Of a stretch of 10,639 nucleotides of DNA, positions 1-6,176 are shown one piece after another. This stretch comes from Chitinophagaceae bacterium. GTDB lineage: Bacteria > Bacteroidota > Bacteroidia > Chitinophagales > UBA10324. The translations under genes were made by a program, and so were the position numbers. The notes beneath the pieces are model-generated. The model worked only from the letters and a program-made list of their open reading frames with translations, did not search any database and was not told where the DNA came from. Numbering within the stretch: position 1 is the first letter of the stretch; every line of letters starts with the position of its first letter. The stretch is from positions 1-10,639 of the forward strand of contig JAHEZG010000116.1 of assembly GCA_023251195.1 (NCBI GenBank). Direction: 5' to 3'.

Positions 1-1520
1 GTATAATGAGGATTCGATACTGACAGATGTAAATAGATTGTTGAATCACATCCATAAACTGAATTGAGTGTGTCGGTATAAATACCAGCATTAGTAAGGT
101 TAAAACCATTGAAGTAATAACTGTCATTTAAACAAATGGTCGCATAAATATTTGTGTGATTAATAAAACAACCAATATCGTCTTTAAATTTTACAACAAA
201 TGCATCTTGCATTCCGTGAGTAGCCAGATTGCTGTAAGTTAACCCGCCAGCCATTAAACTTCCATCGCTGTTCAAATAATTGCACCGGTAAAAACTTGAA
301 TCAAAATAGTCTGATCGCCATATTAAATTTCCATCTAGATCGATTTTTCTTATTGCTTCATAAGAATAAATAATTGAGCTGTCGGAAGATTCTATACCAC
401 AGTTTGCAAGTTCTATTGTTGGACCGTTTAAACAATAATGAGTGAATGAATCAACTAAAATCCCGTTTTCATTTGCTATTGGATACCATGTATTTTCATT
501 AACCCATGCGCATCCGCCAAGCACACGAATATCCATAAATATGTTTCCGCTTTTTTGGGGTACAAAAAATTGAGTTCCATTTCCTGGGCCAAGAACCGAA
601 GACCATAATATATCTCCAGTTGTATCTATCTTAAATAGCCAAGTATTGTCATCATTTATGGATCCTGAAAAATTTTGATAATTTGAATTCGCCACATCTC
701 CGCCAGTTCCCGAAAGCCAAGGATTATAGTTATTGAAGGAAAAAAGTCCAGAACTATCACTTGCCATCTTAACGCTATTATTAAAAAGTTGCCAATCATC
801 ACCATAAGATTTTTCCCAAATAATATTTCCAATTGAATCAACCATTAATATCCAACAAAAATCAAGTCCTGAAGGAGAAGAAATATCTTCATCAATATTT
901 GGATGAGATCCTCCACCTCCTCTTCCACATAAATAATAGCGTCCGTTGGTTGTCGGAATTAAGTTTGATAAATAATCACCTGCAGTTCCACCATATTTTT
1001 TATTCCAATCTATATTTCCATTGTGATCAAGTTTTACTAACCAATAATCTGCTTTATAAGAACAACTATCAAAATTTCCGAATCCTCCAAAATCAAAAAC
1101 ACTATCGCAATGAATAGGGTATGCATCACCATCATACGAATCTGTTGAACCGCCGAAAATATAACCGCCATCACATGTTGGATATGCAACTGCTGCTACT
1201 TCATTTCCGCTTCCTCCATAGTTTCGAGCCCACTCCAAGTTCCCAATGCTATCCACCTTTATGATAAACGCATCATATGAGTTGAGAAAATTTCCAAATT
1301 GATCATAGTAAGTATGATTTCCTGGGATATCTCCATCGCTTGAATTTGTGTTCCCTGCTAGTATGTAACCTCCATCCGGAGTTGGTTGTATAGAAAATAC
1401 AATATCAGTTTGTGAACCCCCATAACATTTCGACCACAATACATCTGGCGGAAGATTCTCTTGCGCTTTACAAAGTGTAACACTGCAAACAATAAGAAGA
1501 GCCGTAAAAATTTTCTTCAT
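1..1520 (-). CDS. Secreted beta-propeller-repeat protein, likely type IX secretion substrate (partial, C-terminus off the left edge)
   Basis: The minus-strand frame is open from the ATG at 1520 to the window edge, giving 506 complete codons. Residues 1-20 form a signal peptide (MKK, hydrophobic core, then CKAQ with likely cleavage near A19). The body is built of repeats, each with a D-x-F/W-hydrophobic-x-K-hydrophobic-D..GN..W strand, followed in the first three by a K/N-x-Y-G-G turn and a DGGYI-A/G-G stretch. The anchoring tryptophans are W29, W97, W172, W235, W306 and W401, so about six blades are present and the later ones are degenerate. From about residue 462 a different module begins (ICLNDSYYFNG..., then GCDST near 490). 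This module is common in large surface or gliding-type proteins of Bacteroidota. The C-terminal sorting domain expected for type IX export would lie outside the window and is inferred, not seen. There are many cysteines. The biological role is unknown; adhesion or surface display is only a guess. Confidence 0.85.
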   Translation of the reverse strand, partial: MKKIFTALLIVCSVTLCKAQENLPPDVLWSKCYGGSQTDIVFSIQPTPDGGYILAGNTNSSDGDIPGNHTYYDQFGNFLNSYDAFIIKVDSIGNLEWARNYGGSGNEVAAVAYPTCDGGYIFGGSTDSYDGDAYPIHCDSVFDFGGFGNFDSCSYKADYWLVKLDHNGNIDWNKKYGGTAGDYLSNLIPTTNGRYYLCGRGGGGSHPNIDEDISSPSGLDFCWILMVDSIGNIIWEKSYGDDWQLFNNSVKMASDSSGLFSFNNYNPWLSGTGGDVANSNYQNFSGSINDDNTWLFKIDTTGDILWSSVLGPGNGTQFFVPQKSGNIFMDIRVLGGCAWVNENTWYPIANENGILVDSFTHYCLNGPTIELANCGIESSDSSIIYSYEAIRKIDLDGNLIWRSDYFDSSFYRCNYLNSDGSLMAGGLTYSNLATHGMQDAFVVKFKDDIGCFINHTNIYATICLNDSYYFNGFNLTNAGIYTDTLNSVYGCDSTIYLHLSVSNPHY

Positions 1521-1541
1521 CGTAAAAACATTTTCCTTCAA

Positions 1542-1574
1542 TAAAATTAATCCAATAAATCAATTACAATCAAA
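1542..1574 (-). promoter_or_regulatory. Possible promoter of the beta-propeller gene
   Basis: Read on the minus strand there is TTTG (1574-1571), a 21-base gap, then TAATTTTA (1549-1542). The second box matches the Bacteroidota -7 consensus TAnnTTTG except for its last base. The spacing fits the known range for this sigma factor. Transcription would start about 15 bases before the ATG at 1520. An AAGGAAAA stretch (1538-1531) lies between the box and the start codon and might aid ribosome binding. The region is AT-rich, so a chance match is possible. Confidence 0.35.
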
Positions 1575-1585
1575 ATCATTCTACT

Positions 1586-1631
1586 AAAACAAAACAGCCG
1601 GTTCGAAAATCCGAACCGGCTGTTTTGTTTT
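1586..1631. terminator. Perfect 20-bp hairpin, bidirectional intrinsic terminator
   Basis: The arms 1586-1605 (AAAACAAAACAGCCGGTTCG) and 1612-1631 are exact reverse complements, separated by a 6-base loop (AAAATC). The GC-rich core GCCGGTTCG is flanked by A/T tracts that give U-runs on both strands: TTTTGTTTTTT on the plus strand and TTTTGTTTT on the minus strand. This is the classical form of a two-way rho-independent terminator. It stands between two genes that point away from each other, so neither neighbour ends at it. The most sensible user is the minus-strand pheT-zapA operon arriving from the right through the toxin-antitoxin cassette. Confidence 0.85.
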
Positions 1632-1657
1632 TTCTCTGTTCAAATTTTATATTTTTG
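1624..1657 (+). promoter_or_regulatory. Likely promoter of the toxin-antitoxin operon
   Basis: TTTG at 1624-1627, a 22-base gap, then TATTTTTG at 1650-1657. The second box is an exact match to the Bacteroidota -7 consensus TAnnTTTG, and the spacing is at the long end of the accepted range. The upstream box lies inside the right arm of the hairpin. Transcription would start at or within a few bases of the ATG at 1664, so the antitoxin message may be leaderless or nearly so. No Shine-Dalgarno site precedes that ATG. Confidence 0.5.
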
Positions 1658-1663
1658 TAAGCA

Positions 1664-1903
1664 ATGAAAACAGTTATCATAAAAATAGAGAAGGATAACA
1701 CCTTGAAACAGGTTCTTGATTTTGTAAAAAAACTGAAACTAAAAGTCAGTGTAAAAGACACCGACAAAGAATCAGAATTGGAACAAGACGAGTGGATGAG
1801 TTTCTCCAAACAAAATCTTGCTAAAGCTTATGGCGACGATGAACCCGAATATGATTTAAGTATGTTAAAAGAACCAAACCCTGAGTATAAATCTGCCAAG
1901 TGA
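1664..1903 (+). CDS. Putative antitoxin of a PemK/MazF-type toxin-antitoxin pair
   Basis: This 79-residue acidic protein precedes and overlaps the toxin gene, the classical antitoxin-first order. Residues 2-8 (KTVIIKI) look like a beta strand and 13-28 a helix (TLKQVLDFVKKLKLKV). The rest is acidic and probably disordered when free: an ESELEQDEW stretch followed by a GDDEPEYDLSMLKEPNPEY tail. A flexible acidic tail that wraps around the toxin is what is known for MazE-like antitoxins. I do not recognise a named DNA-binding fold (no clear AbrB, ribbon-helix-helix or Phd pattern), so autoregulation of the operon is not shown. The WMSFSKQNLAKAYGDDEPEY..KEPNP pattern resembles small proteins found before MazF-like genes in Bacteroidota, from memory only. 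The function is inferred mainly from context. Confidence 0.7.
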   Translation: MKTVIIKIEKDNTLKQVLDFVKKLKLKVSVKDTDKESELEQDEWMSFSKQNLAKAYGDDEPEYDLSMLKEPNPEYKSAK

Positions 1904-2235
1904 AACAAGGGAATATTATTTTATCTGTACTTCCGCAGTCTGACGGAAAATTAAAATTGCGACCGGTTTTATTATTAAAACAATTACCAGGGCACGGCGA
2001 TTGGATAGTTTGTGGAATCAGTTCGCAGTTGCATCAATACATCCCGAACTTTGATTTACTGATTGAAACTACTCATGCAGATTATAAAAAGTCCGGTTTA
2101 AAAATGCCCGGAGTTATCCGGTTAGGATTTTTAGCTGTGATTCCTGCTGAAGCTATTGCGGGAAGTATTGGTGAAATAAGCAGCACTTCTGTGAATGGAT
2201 TATTAAAAACACTAAGCGATTATTTGCTGAAATAA
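1900..2235 (+). CDS. PemK/MazF-like toxin, probable endoribonuclease
   Basis: This 111-residue protein has the MazF/PemK pattern: an N-terminal GNIILSVLP strand, K19-L-R21-P22-V-L-L-L (the conserved RP-hydrophobic strand with the likely catalytic arginine), W35-I-V-C-G-I-S-S-Q43 (the position of the catalytic Thr/Ser in the family), then SGLKMPGVIRLGFL (65-78) and a final helix. MazF-family enzymes cut mRNA at short sequence motifs and stop growth when the antitoxin is degraded. The start is a GTG (1900-1902) that overlaps the antitoxin TGA in a GTGA, so translation is probably coupled to the antitoxin. No in-frame ATG gives a full-length domain, which supports the GTG. The length fits the family. 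The 3' end faces the end of zapA across 8 bases. Cleavage specificity cannot be read from the sequence. Confidence 0.82.
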   Translation: MKQGNIILSVLPQSDGKLKLRPVLLLKQLPGHGDWIVCGISSQLHQYIPNFDLLIETTHADYKKSGLKMPGVIRLGFLAVIPAEAIAGSIGEISSTSVNGLLKTLSDYLLK

Positions 2236-2243
2236 TTTTTCTC

Positions 2244-2537
2244 TTAACTCTTCATCACCTTCATCAACTCAATATTTGCGGAGTCGAGTTTGGAAGAGAT
2301 TTCTTCTAACAATGATTCATCAGGAGAAGATTTTTTTAATTGTTCGGTCATATTCATAATGGCGCTCATGGCTAAGTGGTCCTGCGAATCGCTGGATTGA
2401 AAATGCAATTTCATTTCCTGAAATTTCTGGTTCAGTAATTCCGCTGCTGCCTGCACGGTTTGCGAATCGCTCTTGCTCACCTTCAACGAGTAACTTCTTC
2501 CGGCAATGTTTACAGTGGTGCGAACCTGCTCTTCCAT
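2244..2537 (-). CDS. zapA: Cell division protein ZapA
   Basis: This 97-residue protein matches ZapA: an N-terminal beta-strand region (TVNIAGRSYSLKVSKSD, residues 8-24), then an alpha-helical dimerisation part (QTVQAAAELLNQKFQEMK, DHLAMSAIMNMTEQLKK) and a C-terminal coiled coil. ZapA binds FtsZ filaments in the cytoplasm, cross-links them and stabilises the Z ring. It starts one base after the stop of the upstream coiled-coil gene and is the last gene of a compact minus-strand string that includes pheT. Its stop lies 8 bases from the stop of the converging toxin gene, and no terminator fits in that gap. In many Bacteroidota I recall 6S RNA and an RNase Y gene downstream of zapA; neither is seen here. 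Confidence 0.85.
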   Translation of the reverse strand: MEEQVRTTVNIAGRSYSLKVSKSDSQTVQAAAELLNQKFQEMKLHFQSSDSQDHLAMSAIMNMTEQLKKSSPDESLLEEISSKLDSANIELMKVMKS

Positions 2538-2538
2538 T

Positions 2539-2835
2539 TTAAATTGCTTTTATAAAATTGATGCAACGGTCAACTTCACGAATGTATTCGTTCAGTTTCT
2601 TTTTCAGCTCCTGTGTGTCTTCTGAATTTTGCAAAGCAGCATTGCCGATATTTATCACCTTCATGGATTGCTCCAATTCTTCGAGCTGCTTTTGCTTCGC
2701 TTTCAATTCGCTGCGAAGCGATTCAACTTCCGATTTCAGTTTTGTATTTTGCTCAATCAATATGGTGTGTCGCTCAGCCACTCTTCGGGAGCGAGCTAAA
2801 ATATCATCTGCTTGTTTGAGCAATTCGTTTTTCAT
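2539..2835 (-). CDS. Short coiled-coil protein encoded between pheT and zapA (ZapB-like candidate)
   Basis: This 98-residue protein has no signal peptide or membrane segment. Residues about 25-63 form a continuous heptad-type coiled coil rich in Leu, Lys and Glu (EQNTKLKSEVESLRSELKAK and onward). After a short N/S-rich break near 64-72, a second helix follows (ELKKKLNEYIREVDRCINFI) whose NEYIREVDRCI part I recall as conserved in Bacteroidota proteins at this locus. The start codon overlaps the pheT stop in an ATGA (2832-2835), and the stop is one base before zapA, so its translation is tied to both. Size, cytoplasmic location and position suggest a partner of ZapA, comparable to ZapB of Escherichia coli. 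That role is inferred; coiled coils are easily confused and sequence homology to ZapB is not claimed. Confidence 0.75.
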   Translation of the reverse strand: MKNELLKQADDILARSRRVAERHTILIEQNTKLKSEVESLRSELKAKQKQLEELEQSMKVINIGNAALQNSEDTQELKKKLNEYIREVDRCINFIKAI

Positions 2836-5276
2836 GTTCTGATTATTGCATTCACTTGTGTTTCTAAAGCTTTAATCAACTTGTTCATGAGCGCTTCGGT
2901 TTCTTCGTCGGTCATGGTTTTGTTTTCATCGCGAAGCGTGAGACTGATGGCATACGATTTTTTTTCTGCACCGATTTTTTCTCCTCTGAACACATCGAAC
3001 AACTGCACATCTTCCAATTGTTTGCCGGCCGTTTTTCTGCAAACGGTTTCCACTTCGGCAAACGAAATTTTTTCATCCATTACCAATGCAAGGTCGCGAT
3101 TCACTGCCTGAAACTTCGGCAATTCTTTGAACTGAATTTTCTTCTTTCCCGAAATTAAGAGTATCGCATCTAAATCCAAATCTGCGTAATACACATTGCG
3201 GCGCAAATCATATTGCTTCAATAATTTTTCGTTGACGAAACCAACGGCTCCGATTAATTTTTTATTTACCAACACATCCAGATAAGTTGATAGTTGGTGG
3301 TTGTCAGTTGTTGGTGTGATGAATGAAATTGTTTTTGCGCCACACAAATTCAAAACCGATTCAACAAAAGATTTCAGTTCATACAAATCTGCTTCAACCG
3401 GTTTCGATTTCCAGTGTTCCGCTTTTGATTTTCCGGAAGTGAGAATGGCGAGCCGGAATTCTTCCACATACTTTCCTTCTCGTTTCGAAAATATTTTTCC
3501 GGTTTCAAACAATCGTAAATTTTCCTCCTTGCGATTTTGATTGTAACGAATGACTTCAAGTGCTGATAACAACAACGAATTGCGCAAACCATCCAAGCCC
3601 GCATTCACATAATTCTGGAAGCGCACCAATTGTTCTTCCTGCTCCGGAAAAAGAGTGGAAATATTTTTTGTGTTGACGATGCTGTTATTCATCATCTCCG
3701 AAAATCCATTTGCCGAAAGATGATTGCTGATGTTTTCCAATTGCGCGCGCTGCACATCTTCAGTGCGGCGATTGCTGATGCTGGAATGAATGTAGCCCGG
3801 GAAAGGAATTTGCTCGAAACCTGTGATGCGCAAAACTTCTTCCGCAACATCTTCAAACAATTCCACATCAATTTTATGCGAAGGAACTGACCAGGTTGAT
3901 TGCGCAGAATTTTTTTTCGACTGAATAAATCCCAATGACGAAAGTGATTTATCAACCTGCGCTTCATTCAGATTGTAACCAGCCAACTCATTCAATCGCG
4001 AATAATTCAGTTCCACTTTTTTAACTGTTACAGGTGAAGGATAAACATCAACAATTTGATATTCAATTTTTGCTCCGGCAAATTCCTCTATCAATAAAGC
4101 AGCGCGACGAATTGCATATTCCGTCAGCGAAATATCAATTCCTTTTTCGAAATGAATGGCTGCATCTGTACGAAGATTATGTCGGACTGCTGTTTTGCGA
4201 ATAGTGCCTGAATGGAAATTGGCGCTCTCTAAAAAAATATTTTTTGTTGCATCAGTCACTCCACTTTTCTTTCCGCCAAAAACTCCGGCAATGCACATTC
4301 CTTCCGTTGCATTGCAAATCATCAAATCATCTTTCGAAAGTTTAATTTCTTTTTCATCGAGTGTGATGAATGGAGTTCCTTCAGAAAGTTTTTTTACAAT
4401 CACTTTATTTCCTGCAATGCAATCCGCATCAAAAGCATGCAACGGCTGACCACATTCGTGCAAAACAAAATTGGTTATGTCCACCACATTATTAATGGAG
4501 CGCAATCCAATACTTTCTATCCGTAGCTTCAACCACTCAGGTGATTCGTAAACTGTTACACCTGTAAGCAACATGCCCATGTATCGCGGGCACGCAATTT
4601 TATCTTCAATAATAATTTCAATCGGCGATGGCTTCAGATTTTTTTCATCTGAAAAAATGGAGGAAGGAATATTCAGTTGTTGCAAATAATTTTTATGAGT
4701 CGCTAACCACGCACGCAAATCGCGCGCAACACCAATGTGCGAAAAAGCATCAGAGCGATTCGGTGTTAATCCAATCTCCAATGTGTAATCATCTTTAAGG
4801 TTGAATAAATCTTTTACAGCGCTTCCAACAATTGCATCTTCTTGCAAAATCATAATGCCTTCGTGATTTCCGCTCAAACTGATTTCGTCTTCAGCGCAAA
4901 TCATTCCTTCACTAACCTCTCCTCTGATTTTTGATTTTTTTATTTTGAATGGTTCACCTGTAACAGGGTGAACAGTGGTGCCATCAATAGCCACAATTAC
5001 TTTTTGTCCGACTGCAACATTCGGTGCGCCGCAAACAATTTGCAAATCTGTTACACCACCAACATCCACTTTCGTGATTCGTAATTTATCAGCATTCGGA
5101 TGAGCGACAACTTCTTTTACAAAGCCAACCTTCAATCCGGCGAGACCGCCTCGAATGGATTCTTGTTTAATAATATCTTCAACTTCCAACCCGATTCGGG
5201 TGAGAATATCAGCGGCTTCGTTTACTTCAATATCAGTCGGTAAATATTCTTTGAGCCAGTTCCAGCTAATTTTCAT
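2832..5276 (-). CDS. pheT: Phenylalanine--tRNA ligase beta subunit
   Basis: At 814 residues it has the normal length and domain order of bacterial PheT. The N-terminal MKISWNWLKEYL is characteristic. An OB-fold tRNA-binding domain (about 42-155) carries HPNADKL and VCGAPNV. The B3/B4 region starts at TPNRSDAFSHIGVARDLRA (about 171-190) and includes the editing site. A B5 domain and a catalytic-like core follow, and the ferredoxin-fold anticodon-binding domain occupies about 716-814 (FKELPKFQAVNRDLAL..., RDENKTMTDEE). With PheS it forms the alpha2-beta2 enzyme that charges tRNA-Phe in the cytoplasm and removes mischarged tyrosine. pheS is not in this window. The gene begins 9 bases after the Omp28 gene and its stop overlaps the next start (ATGA). 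No attenuator or T-box is visible upstream, where there is no room for one. Confidence 0.97.
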   Translation of the reverse strand: MKISWNWLKEYLPTDIEVNEAADILTRIGLEVEDIIKQESIRGGLAGLKVGFVKEVVAHPNADKLRITKVDVGGVTDLQIVCGAPNVAVGQKVIVAIDGTTVHPVTGEPFKIKKSKIRGEVSEGMICAEDEISLSGNHEGIMILQEDAIVGSAVKDLFNLKDDYTLEIGLTPNRSDAFSHIGVARDLRAWLATHKNYLQQLNIPSSIFSDEKNLKPSPIEIIIEDKIACPRYMGMLLTGVTVYESPEWLKLRIESIGLRSINNVVDITNFVLHECGQPLHAFDADCIAGNKVIVKKLSEGTPFITLDEKEIKLSKDDLMICNATEGMCIAGVFGGKKSGVTDATKNIFLESANFHSGTIRKTAVRHNLRTDAAIHFEKGIDISLTEYAIRRAALLIEEFAGAKIEYQIVDVYPSPVTVKKVELNYSRLNELAGYNLNEAQVDKSLSSLGFIQSKKNSAQSTWSVPSHKIDVELFEDVAEEVLRITGFEQIPFPGYIHSSISNRRTEDVQRAQLENISNHLSANGFSEMMNNSIVNTKNISTLFPEQEEQLVRFQNYVNAGLDGLRNSLLLSALEVIRYNQNRKEENLRLFETGKIFSKREGKYVEEFRLAILTSGKSKAEHWKSKPVEADLYELKSFVESVLNLCGAKTISFITPTTDNHQLSTYLDVLVNKKLIGAVGFVNEKLLKQYDLRRNVYYADLDLDAILLISGKKKIQFKELPKFQAVNRDLALVMDEKISFAEVETVCRKTAGKQLEDVQLFDVFRGEKIGAEKKSYAISLTLRDENKTMTDEETEALMNKLIKALETQVNAIIRT

Positions 5277-5285
5277 TTGCGTTTT

Positions 5286-6164
5286 TTACTTCAGCGTTTT
5301 ATCAATCACCTGCAATACATTCAAACTATCAGTATCAGTTACAAATGTTACGATGTGCACACTGTCTGCATTCCATGAAGCCGGAATAGTAAAATCAGGA
5401 AGTGAAATCAATAATGGATGATTTGGAATTTTACTTCCGCCAATCGGTAACCCAACAGAAGGAGTCATCATACCACGCAACGCGTGACGGTGAACATAAA
5501 AAGTATCAATTCCGGGTTGGTCTAATTGAGGATCAATCATTCCACTTTCTATTAACATCACACTTAAATTATTATTGACTGTTACCTCTTCAGTGTATTG
5601 CAACTGCACTTTCAGGTTTAAGATTCTTGATACATCATCGTATAGTTTTACCAATCCCATTTGCACTTTAGGCATTGTATCTAAAATTTCAGCCGCAACT
5701 TTTCCAGCCCAAAGAGTTTTATCCAGTATTCGTGAACCCTGTGTTGTAAAATATTTTCTATTGATATCAGCACTTGGAAAAAATCCTACAGGACCAACTA
5801 ACGCGGCAATGTCATCACCTTGTGTAGTTATGAAATCATAATTGCTGATTCCTGTATATGCATGCGCCAAATTACCGGTGTGTATTGCAACATTTACTAC
5901 TCTGCCCTCCGCATACGCATTCAATATTCCTGCGGCTACAGCATGACCTTGCGGACAATTGACACAACGAACTCCGGTGTATTCTTCCAGCAAAACATTT
6001 TTCAGCTGGGAGTTTAATGTTGTATCCAAAACAACCGTTGTATCAACCGGAGGTGTGTTGTCGGTGAAATTTACTCCCGGACAAGTTTCTTTACACCCAC
6101 TCCAAAATGATGCAGCAGAAATTAAAAATATAATTGAAGCGAATTTTTTTATCAATGATTTCAT
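5286..6164 (-). CDS. Omp28-family outer-membrane lipoprotein
   Basis: This 292-residue protein has a lipoprotein-type signal: basic start, hydrophobic core, and C24 after W-S-G, the probable lipidated cysteine. The W at -3 is unusual for a lipobox. A proline/threonine-rich linker (about 33-53) follows. The main domain opens with LLEEYTGVRCVNCPQGH (58-74), containing a C67-x-x-C70 pair in the position of a thioredoxin-like active site, as is typical of Omp28-related proteins of Bacteroidota. Later parts (AALVGPVGFFPSADINRKYF, about 123-142) also fit that family. It is probably anchored in the outer membrane; whether it faces the periplasm or the outside is unknown. It lies 12 bases after a beta-barrel gene and 9 bases before pheT on the same strand. 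A redox role through the CxxC is plausible but not shown; Omp28 itself has no firm biochemical function that I know of. Confidence 0.82.
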   Translation of the reverse strand: MKSLIKKFASIIFLISAASFWSGCKETCPGVNFTDNTPPVDTTVVLDTTLNSQLKNVLLEEYTGVRCVNCPQGHAVAAGILNAYAEGRVVNVAIHTGNLAHAYTGISNYDFITTQGDDIAALVGPVGFFPSADINRKYFTTQGSRILDKTLWAGKVAAEILDTMPKVQMGLVKLYDDVSRILNLKVQLQYTEEVTVNNNLSVMLIESGMIDPQLDQPGIDTFYVHRHALRGMMTPSVGLPIGGSKIPNHPLLISLPDFTIPASWNADSVHIVTFVTDTDSLNVLQVIDKTLK

Positions 6165-6176
6165 GGTTGCTTGCTT

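Noticed and set aside
833..1117. Plus-strand and minus-strand short open frames (also 656-841) inside the beta-propeller gene
   Set aside because: They overlap the long open minus-strand frame, which has a signal peptide and clear protein repeats. The short ones have biased composition and no domain pattern.
1576..1809. Minus-strand frame across the hairpin and the antitoxin gene
   Set aside because: It reads through the terminator stem and is the reverse of the antitoxin; its Ser/Phe-rich product looks like a mirror of Lys/Glu codons.
1521..2243. 6S RNA expected near zapA in Bacteroidota
   Set aside because: The space downstream of zapA is filled by the toxin-antitoxin genes, and the only structured non-coding piece is the simple 20-bp hairpin.
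2558..3111. Plus-strand frames opposite the coiled-coil gene and pheT
   Set aside because: Ser/Phe/Cys-rich antisense shadows of Lys/Glu-rich coding sequence.
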